From assembly GCA_026707335.1 (NCBI GenBank), contig JAPOXB010000055.1, positions 1 through 12,732 on the forward strand: a stretch of DNA of 12,732 nt. The letters are read 5' to 3'. The translations under genes and the position numbers were made by a program. Of the stretch, positions 7,010-12,732 are shown one piece after another (position 1 is the first letter of the stretch; the number at the start of each line of letters is the position of its first letter). A model generated the notes under the pieces. The model saw only the letters and a list, made by a program, of their open reading frames with translations, was not told where the DNA came from and made no database searches. The DNA comes from Chloroflexota bacterium. GTDB lineage: Bacteria; Chloroflexota; Dehalococcoidia; Bin125.

Positions 7010-7789
7010 ATGCGCATCTGGTTCGTCGGGGTGAACCTCGCCTGGTCGGAGTATCGCCGGAGCGGCGTCGCGATCCTGGAGGGCGGGCCGGACCGGCCGC
7101 TCGCCTACGTCCGTTCGGACACGTATCGGCTGGTGCCGGAGATCGCCGCGCCCATCCTGGAACTCGACGGGCCGGTCTGGGTAGCGATCGACGGGCCGGT
7201 CGTGGTGCGGAACCAGGCCGGCGGACGGCCGGTGGATGTCGCGCTGGCGCAGCGCTACGCCCGCTTCGACGTGGGGGCGCACGCCGCCAACCTCAACCAA
7301 CTCAAGGACAACCCGCGGGGCGAGAACCTCGTGGAGTTGCTGGCGGCGCGGGGCGTCCGGCAGATGCACCGGGTGGTGCTGCCGCCCAAGGCGGACGGGT
7401 CGTGGGCGTTCGAGACCTTCAGCCACCCGGCGATGATGGAGTTGTTCGGGCTCGATCGGATCATCAAGTACAAGAAGGCCGGAGTGCAGCTGAAGCGCGA
7501 AGGGGTGCGCACCGTCGCGGGCCTCCTGACCGAGCACCTACCGCGCCTTGATCCGCCGCTGGCGCTGTCGGACGACCTGGCGGCGCTGCTGGGCCGCGAC
7601 CCGCTCGCGATGCGGGGCCGGGGCCTGCAGGCGCACGAGGATCAACTCGACGCGCTGCTCGGCGCGTACGTCGCGGCGCACGTCTGGCACTGGAGCGCGG
7701 AGCGCAACTGGCACCTGGGCTCGGCCGAGACGGGCAGCACCGTGCTGCCGATGATCCGGCCGGACGTCGACCACTCGCCCGCTCCCTGA
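7010..7789 (+). CDS. DUF429 family protein (predicted RNase H-like fold)
   Basis: A 259-residue soluble protein resembling DUF429, a family predicted to adopt an RNase H-like fold and sometimes annotated as a nuclease; its biological role is unknown. The N-terminal strand reads FVGVNLAW, where family members usually carry an Asp (GVDLAW); here it is N9. Other acidic candidates remain: D61 in VAIDGPVVV, E135 in FETFSHP, and the C-terminal cluster E210, D211, D214 in AHEDQLDALLGAYVAA. The ATG start opens directly on the first conserved strand; the frame is open upstream but without family sequence. A clear ribosome-binding site is not obvious (GGTGGAG about 8 bases before). It is monocistronic, divergent from the exporter and convergent with the LLM gene, with a 24-base gap. 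Confidence 0.75.
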   Translation: MRIWFVGVNLAWSEYRRSGVAILEGGPDRPLAYVRSDTYRLVPEIAAPILELDGPVWVAIDGPVVVRNQAGGRPVDVALAQRYARFDVGAHAANLNQLKDNPRGENLVELLAARGVRQMHRVVLPPKADGSWAFETFSHPAMMELFGLDRIIKYKKAGVQLKREGVRTVAGLLTEHLPRLDPPLALSDDLAALLGRDPLAMRGRGLQAHEDQLDALLGAYVAAHVWHWSAERNWHLGSAETGSTVLPMIRPDVDHSPAP

Positions 7790-7813
7790 GCGGCGACGGC
7801 GGCCGCGGGCAGG

Positions 7814-8821
7814 TCAGCGCGGAGCCATGTCGCGGATCGCCTGTAGCACGCGCTCCCTCCGCACGGCGGGGTCGGGGTGCACGCTGACGGGGTAGTAAAC
7901 GGCGACGTCGACGCCGGCGTCGTAGTAGCGCTGGATGTGTTCGTTGCGCTCCTCGGGCGATCCCTGGATGAAGATCTCGTCGACCAGGGGGCGGGGGACG
8001 GCGGCGGCGGACCCCCGGCGGTCGCCCGACGCCCAGGCGTCCCACATGGGCCCCAGTTCCTCGGCGTGGCCCAGCCAGCGTTGGAAGTTGGCGTAGGCGG
8101 GGACGTTGAGGTAGGCGGCGGACGTGCGCTGGATGGTGGTGTCGACTTCGTCGCCCGGCTCGTCGACGAGGATGGGCAGGCGGGCGACGACCTCGTAGGT
8201 GGCGGGGTCCTTGCCGGCGGCGCGCACGCCCCCGTGCAGGGCCTCCATCACGGCGGGCATGTCGTCGGGCCCCAGCCAGTTGGTGATCATGCCGTCGCCC
8301 TGCGCGCCGGCGAAGTGCAGCATCTTGGGGCCCAGCGCGGCGACGTAGATGGGCATCCGCTCCTGGGGCGGGTACTCCAGCCGCAGGCCCTTGATGCTGA
8401 CGGTCTCGCCGTCGAAGTCGACGCGTTCGCCGGCGAAGGCCCCGCGCAGGATCGTCAGGTACTCCTCCATGCGCGTCTTGAGTTGCCGGTAGGGGACGCC
8501 GTTCCAGCGCTCGACGGTGGCGGGGGAGCCCATGCCGATGCCGAGGCTGAAGCGGCCGGGCGCGAGTTCGTTGAGGGCGCAGGCGTGCATGGCCAGGGTG
8601 GCGGGGCCGCGGCTGAAGACGTTGGCGATGGCGATCCCCAGGCGCATCTCCGGGACGACCATCGCCGCCTGTGCGAGCGGCGTGAAGCCGTCGCGGCCGG
8701 CGACCTCGTACGACCAGAGGTCGCGGTAGCCGAGGTCGCGGGCCTCGCGCAGGATGTCGGTGTGCTCGGACAGCGGGATGCCGTCCAGGGCCAGGGTGAG
8801 GGCGGGTCGCTTCTCGGGCAT
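7814..8821 (-). CDS. LLM-class (luciferase-like) F420-dependent oxidoreductase
   Basis: A 335-residue TIM-barrel protein of the bacterial luciferase-like superfamily, in the branch that usually binds coenzyme F420 and transfers hydride to or from alcohols, tetrahydromethanopterin derivatives or other substrates. Visible family features are LGYRDLWSYEV (30-40), FTPLAQAAMVV (46-56), PGRFSLGIGMGSP (88-100), where the cofactor phosphate is bound, and IYVAALGPKML (158-168). The start at 8821 is chosen because AGGAG lies 6 bases before the ATG and the first barrel strand (LTLALDG) follows at once; the 35 residues encoded upstream are low-complexity. The precise reaction cannot be read from sequence. 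F420 use implies an F420-making organism, as in Actinobacteria and many Chloroflexota. It is divergent from the mutase gene. Confidence 0.87.
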   Translation of the reverse strand: MPEKRPALTLALDGIPLSEHTDILREARDLGYRDLWSYEVAGRDGFTPLAQAAMVVPEMRLGIAIANVFSRGPATLAMHACALNELAPGRFSLGIGMGSPATVERWNGVPYRQLKTRMEEYLTILRGAFAGERVDFDGETVSIKGLRLEYPPQERMPIYVAALGPKMLHFAGAQGDGMITNWLGPDDMPAVMEALHGGVRAAGKDPATYEVVARLPILVDEPGDEVDTTIQRTSAAYLNVPAYANFQRWLGHAEELGPMWDAWASGDRRGSAAAVPRPLVDEIFIQGSPEERNEHIQRYYDAGVDVAVYYPVSVHPDPAVRRERVLQAIRDMAPR

Positions 8822-8873
8822 GGGGCTCTCCTCGGGGCTGTTCTCGGGCGGTGGCGGTCGGGCCGCCGGGCCG

Positions 8874-8879
8874 AGGCTA
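8874..8879 (-). promoter_or_regulatory. Candidate -10 element of the LLM gene (TAGCCT)
   Basis: On the minus strand TAGCCT lies 52 bases before the LLM start, in the context CGC-TAGCCT. This closely resembles the CGC-TAGTCT before the riboswitch. No -35 box is evident. Confidence 0.35.
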
Positions 8880-8911
8880 GCGCAGGACGCGGGCGAGCGA
8901 CGGTCACTCCG

Positions 8912-8917
8912 TATACT
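8912..8917 (+). promoter_or_regulatory. Candidate -10 element of the mutase gene (TATACT)
   Basis: TATACT is the best -10-like hexamer in the window, 34 bases before the mutase start. It overlaps the first copy of the tandem repeat at 8913-8937, so a protein bound to the repeat would cover the promoter and the transcription start. No -35 box is recognisable upstream. Confidence 0.45.
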
Positions 8918-8937
8918 TGTGCGCATACTTGTGCGCA
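8913..8937. repeat. 12-bp tandem direct repeat in the divergent promoter region
   Basis: ATACTTGTGCGC occurs twice, head to tail and without mismatch (8913-8924, 8925-8936), and the match runs one base further (A at 8925 and 8937). The second unit also completes an inverted repeat GCGCA-N6-TGCGC (8921-8925 with 8932-8936). Position, between the LLM and mutase genes and over the mutase -10 candidate, suggests an operator, but a chance duplication is possible. Confidence 0.6.
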
Positions 8938-8951
8938 GGGACGGAGGCCCA

Positions 8952-10646
<1,695 letters not shown>

Positions 10647-10666
10647 CGGCGCGGCGATCCCTGGGT

Positions 10667-10701
10667 TGCACAATTTGGAAGTACTACTTCCAAATTGTGC
10701 A
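10667..10701. repeat. Perfect 35-base palindrome between convergent genes
   Basis: TGCACAATTTGGAAGTA (10667-10683) is followed by one C and then by its exact reverse complement (10685-10701). Seventeen base pairs with a single central base and no mismatch is far beyond chance. The arms are AT-rich, unlike the surrounding GC-rich DNA. It lies 20 bases after the mutase stop and 36 bases before the stop of the convergent SIMPL gene. There is no T tract on either side, so it is not a standard intrinsic terminator. A bidirectional termination or mRNA-end structure, a protein-binding palindrome, or a remnant or target of a mobile element are all possible. Confidence 0.85.
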
Positions 10702-10737
10702 GTCGCCGCGGCGCCCCCGGCGCGGGGCCGGCCGGCG

Positions 10738-11487
10738 CTAGTAGATCTTGAAGACGATCCGCACGGAGGCCGTGACCTGCTCCTCGCCGCCGAAGACCGG
10801 GGGCGCGTCGGCGAGGGCGAACGCCGCGTCCTGCGACTCCGCCTCCGCACGCTCGATGCCGACCGGGGTCGCGAAGCCGATCTCCTCGATGACGGTCACG
10901 CCGGCGAGGGTCACGCCGGCCCGCTCGGCCATGGCCGTGGCCTTGCGGCGCGCCTCGTCGATGGCGGCGAGCCGCGCGGCGTCCTCGAGCGCGACCCGGT
11001 TGCTGACCAGGAACTGGATGCGGTTGATCGACACCGCGTCGCCGCCGGCGCGGACGGCCACGTCGATCACGTCGCCGATCGTGTCCGTCCCGTCGAGCGT
11101 GACCCGGATCGTGTTGCTGAACCGGAAACCGATGCTGACCCGGCCCTCGTCGGTGTAGTCGTGCTCTTCGTCGAGGCGAATGCGGACGGTCTGCAGGTCC
11201 TCGTCGGCGACGCCCTCTTCGGCGAGCGCCGCGCGGACCAGCTCCAGCGCCGTCGCCCCGGAGGCCAGCGCCTCGGTCGCGGAGGGCTCCAGCGAGGAGA
11301 TCTGGATCTCGATGCTGGCGCCGTCGGGCGGCGCCCCGACGGTGGCCGATCCGGTGACCGTCAGCGTGCCCAGCATGTGCGCCGGGACCTGCGCCTCCGC
11401 GCGGTCGCCGCCGCCCAGCGCGAACACGCCGACGGCCAGCGCCGCCATCAGCGCGATGCCGATGCCCACCATTCGCAGTCGTGTCAT
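10738..11487 (-). CDS. Secreted SIMPL-domain (DUF541) protein
   Basis: A 249-residue exported protein. The N-terminus has a signal peptide: MTRLR, a hydrophobic core to about residue 25, and an Ala-x-Ala-type cleavage site near AEA-Q (about 33). The mature part begins with LTVTGSATVGAPPDGASIEI, the characteristic first strand of the SIMPL/DUF541 family, and continues through ARRKATAMAERAGVTLAGV, the conserved helix-turn region near the C-terminus. The family forms periplasmic or surface oligomers; the role in bacteria is not settled, with oxidative stress links for some members. The start is chosen over a longer frame because AAGGGG lies 6 bases before the ATG and the signal peptide follows at once. 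It lies downstream of the serine hydrolase gene in the same direction, 189 bases away, and may be separately transcribed. Confidence 0.9.
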   Translation of the reverse strand: MTRLRMVGIGIALMAALAVGVFALGGGDRAEAQVPAHMLGTLTVTGSATVGAPPDGASIEIQISSLEPSATEALASGATALELVRAALAEEGVADEDLQTVRIRLDEEHDYTDEGRVSIGFRFSNTIRVTLDGTDTIGDVIDVAVRAGGDAVSINRIQFLVSNRVALEDAARLAAIDEARRKATAMAERAGVTLAGVTVIEEIGFATPVGIERAEAESQDAAFALADAPPVFGGEEQVTASVRIVFKIY

Positions 11488-11676
11488 TGCGTTCCCCTTC
11501 CCTGCGGAGCCCCGTGTTGGGCGCCCCTGGTTGGTCAACGCCGGGCGGCGTCGCCGCGTTCCACGGCCGCGGCGCCCGGGGTGTCGCGCGGCGTACACGG
11601 AACAGGGCCATGGTAGGGGCAGGCCCCGCCGAACGACGCGCGGGGACGGCGGGGAAGGCCGGCGGTCGCGGCCCGG
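11488..11676. other. Intergenic gap between the serine hydrolase and SIMPL genes
   Basis: This 189-base gap must hold the SIMPL promoter if that gene is not co-transcribed with the hydrolase. TTGACC on the minus strand (11538-11533) resembles a -35 box but has no -10 partner at a proper distance. A small GGGGC-AG-GCCCC hairpin is present near 11616. I see no gene. Confidence 0.5.
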
Positions 11677-12732
11677 TCAGCGGGCGGACTGCTGCAGGCC
11701 GGCCGAGACGACGGTCGGTCGCAGGGCGGCGTGGAGCCCGGCGGCGATCTCCTCCACGAGGGCGATGCCGCTCTCCAGCGTGGGGTTGTGGCGGCTGAGG
11801 ATCACCAGCACGTAGTCGGGCCGGCCGCCGGCGTCGAGCACGTAGCCGGCGCTGTGCACGATCCAGCCGGCCTTCTGGGGGTACCAGCCGTTCTTGAGCG
11901 CCACGCTGGCGCCGTCGTCGGGCAGGCCGGCCGAGACGCCCCAGCGCTGCCAGTGCACGACGCCGTCGAGCAGGCCCATGGCGTCGTCGCGGACGTCCGG
12001 CGAGAACCAGTCGCCCGCGACGATCTCCTGGAAGACCCGCGCGACGCCCTCCGCGGTGCCGGTCCACAGGCCCCAGCCGCGCGGCAGGAGGATGTCGGGC
12101 CAGAGCTCGCTTTCGAACAGCAGCGAGGGCACCTGGCCCGAAACCTCGTCCCAGAGCGTGCTCGCCGCCTCGTTGTTGCTCGACTGGATCATGACCTCCA
12201 GCAGGCGCCGCTCGCGGTGCGTGAGCGCCCGCTCCTCGCGCTCGCGCTCGCGCAGCACGGTGAGCATCAGCGGCACCTTGGAGACGCTCGCGAGGTCGAA
12301 GTAGACGTCGCCCCGGTGGGTGAAGGCGAGGTTGCGGCGCAGGTCGATCATGGCGACGGAGATCTCGCCGGGCGGTTCGAGCAGGAGATCCACGACGTCC
12401 GGCGCGAGGTTGCCGAGCGGCTGCCCGACGGACCGGGCCGGCGGCGCCCCGGATGGCGGCTCGATCGCCGTGGCCTCGGCGGCGGGCGCGGGGGGCGGCG
12501 CGGCCGCGGGGGGAGCGGCCGGCAGCGCCTCGGCGGCGAGGGAAGCCGGCGACGGATCGTCGTTTGGGGGAGGGCTCTCCGACGCGGAAGGCGACGGCTC
12601 GACCAGTCTGGGCGGCGACACGGTCGTCCGCGCCGGGGCCAGCCGCGGCGCCGGCAGCACGGCCACCACCGGCGAAGCAACCTCGGGCGAGCGGGCGCGC
12701 GCCGCCGCCGCCACGGCCGCCCGCGCCGCGGC
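11677..12732 (-). CDS. Beta-lactamase-fold serine hydrolase with Pro/Ala-rich linker (N-terminus outside window)
   Basis: The frame is open to the right edge, so the N-terminus, probably a signal or membrane anchor, is missing. Counting from the GTG at 12714, residues 1-95 are a Pro/Ala/Ser-rich low-complexity linker, then a catalytic domain runs from about 100 to the end. The serine penicillin-recognising motifs are present: SVSK (S143 nucleophile, K146), SNN (179-181, the SxN motif) and KNG (274-276, the KTG box with Asn in the middle). This fits the class A beta-lactamase-like hydrolases (Beta-lactamase2 type), which include cell-wall carboxypeptidase-like enzymes and uncharacterised extracellular hydrolases as well as true beta-lactamases. 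The class A Glu166 is not clearly identifiable, so antibiotic resistance should not be assumed. It acts outside the membrane. Confidence 0.85.
   Translation of the reverse strand, partial: AAARAAVAAAARARSPEVASPVVAVLPAPRLAPARTTVSPPRLVEPSPSASESPPPNDDPSPASLAAEALPAAPPAAAPPPAPAAEATAIEPPSGAPPARSVGQPLGNLAPDVVDLLLEPPGEISVAMIDLRRNLAFTHRGDVYFDLASVSKVPLMLTVLREREREERALTHRERRLLEVMIQSSNNEAASTLWDEVSGQVPSLLFESELWPDILLPRGWGLWTGTAEGVARVFQEIVAGDWFSPDVRDDAMGLLDGVVHWQRWGVSAGLPDDGASVALKNGWYPQKAGWIVHSAGYVLDAGGRPDYVLVILSRHNPTLESGIALVEEIAAGLHAALRPTVVSAGLQQSAR

Noticed and set aside
6866..7537. N-terminal extension of the ABC ATPase into the DUF429 gene
   Set aside because: The sequence is antisense to DUF429 and unrelated to ABC ATPases; GTG at 6865 has a good ribosome-binding site.
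8822..8926. N-terminal extension of the LLM oxidoreductase
   Set aside because: The 35 extra residues are low-complexity Arg/Pro/Ser sequence, while the ATG at 8821 has an AGGAG site and opens on the first barrel strand. The extension would also run into the tandem repeat region.
10667..10701. Palindrome as a Rho-independent terminator
   Set aside because: The stem is AT-rich and neither strand has a T run after it, so the standard criteria are not met; kept as an unexplained palindrome.
11677..12732. Antibiotic-resistance beta-lactamase
   Set aside because: Only the general SxxK, SxN and KxG motifs are present; Glu166 is not clear and the KTG box is KNG, so a resistance role is unsupported.

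Overview
This is a GC-rich (roughly 70 %), tightly packed bacterial chromosomal window with ten protein genes and no rRNA, tRNA, transposase, phage or CRISPR signature. The mix fits a Chloroflexota (Dehalococcoidia-like) genome: an F420-type luciferase-like oxidoreductase, a split B12-dependent acyl-CoA mutase, a prokaryotic 2-hydroxyacyl-CoA lyase, a SIMPL-domain secreted protein and a G-rich/C-rich intergenic hairpin repeat. A high-GC actinobacterium is the main alternative. The assignment is inference from gene content only.

Layout. 1-1403 (+): the end of a DppB/OppB-type permease and a complete DppC/OppC-type permease with overlapping stop and start, the tail of a peptide (or similar solute) ABC importer operon. 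1404-1617: an intergenic stretch holding a REP-like hairpin pair. 1618-3276 (+): a thiamine-diphosphate enzyme of the 2-hydroxyacyl-CoA lyase / oxalyl-CoA decarboxylase family, reading as the lyase type. 3277-3594: a 318-base leader region with a clear cyclic di-AMP (ydaO/yuaA-class) riboswitch. 3595-5034 (+): a KamA-family radical SAM aminomutase, the gene controlled by that riboswitch. 5031-6865 (-): a two-gene ABC-2 exporter (ATPase then permease) that converges on the aminomutase so closely that both stops share one CTAG. 7010-7789 (+): a DUF429 (RNase H-like fold) protein divergent from the exporter. 7814-8821 (-): an F420-dependent LLM-class oxidoreductase. 8952-10646 (+): a B12-dependent acyl-CoA mutase large subunit, divergent from the LLM gene across a promoter region with a 12-bp tandem repeat. 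10667-10701: a perfect 35-base palindrome between two convergent genes. 10738-11487 (-): a secreted SIMPL/DUF541 protein. 11677-12732 (-): a partial beta-lactamase-fold serine hydrolase with a long Pro/Ala-rich linker.

The most interesting combination is the cyclic di-AMP riboswitch in front of a KamA-family enzyme. Cyclic di-AMP is a potassium/osmotic-stress second messenger, and aminomutases of this family make beta-amino acids that serve as compatible solutes. The enzyme keeps the iron-sulfur cysteines, the PLP lysine and the carboxylate-binding arginine, but both aspartates that bind the lysine epsilon-amino group in lysine 2,3-aminomutase are replaced; one becomes arginine. That suggests an acidic substrate such as glutamate, and so a riboswitch-controlled beta-amino-acid osmolyte gene. 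A second re-reading concerns the B12 mutase: its substrate-pocket residues (Phe, Gln, Ala) match isobutyryl-CoA mutase rather than methylmalonyl-CoA mutase. Several transcription units share a lone TAnnCT -10-like hexamer without an evident -35 box.
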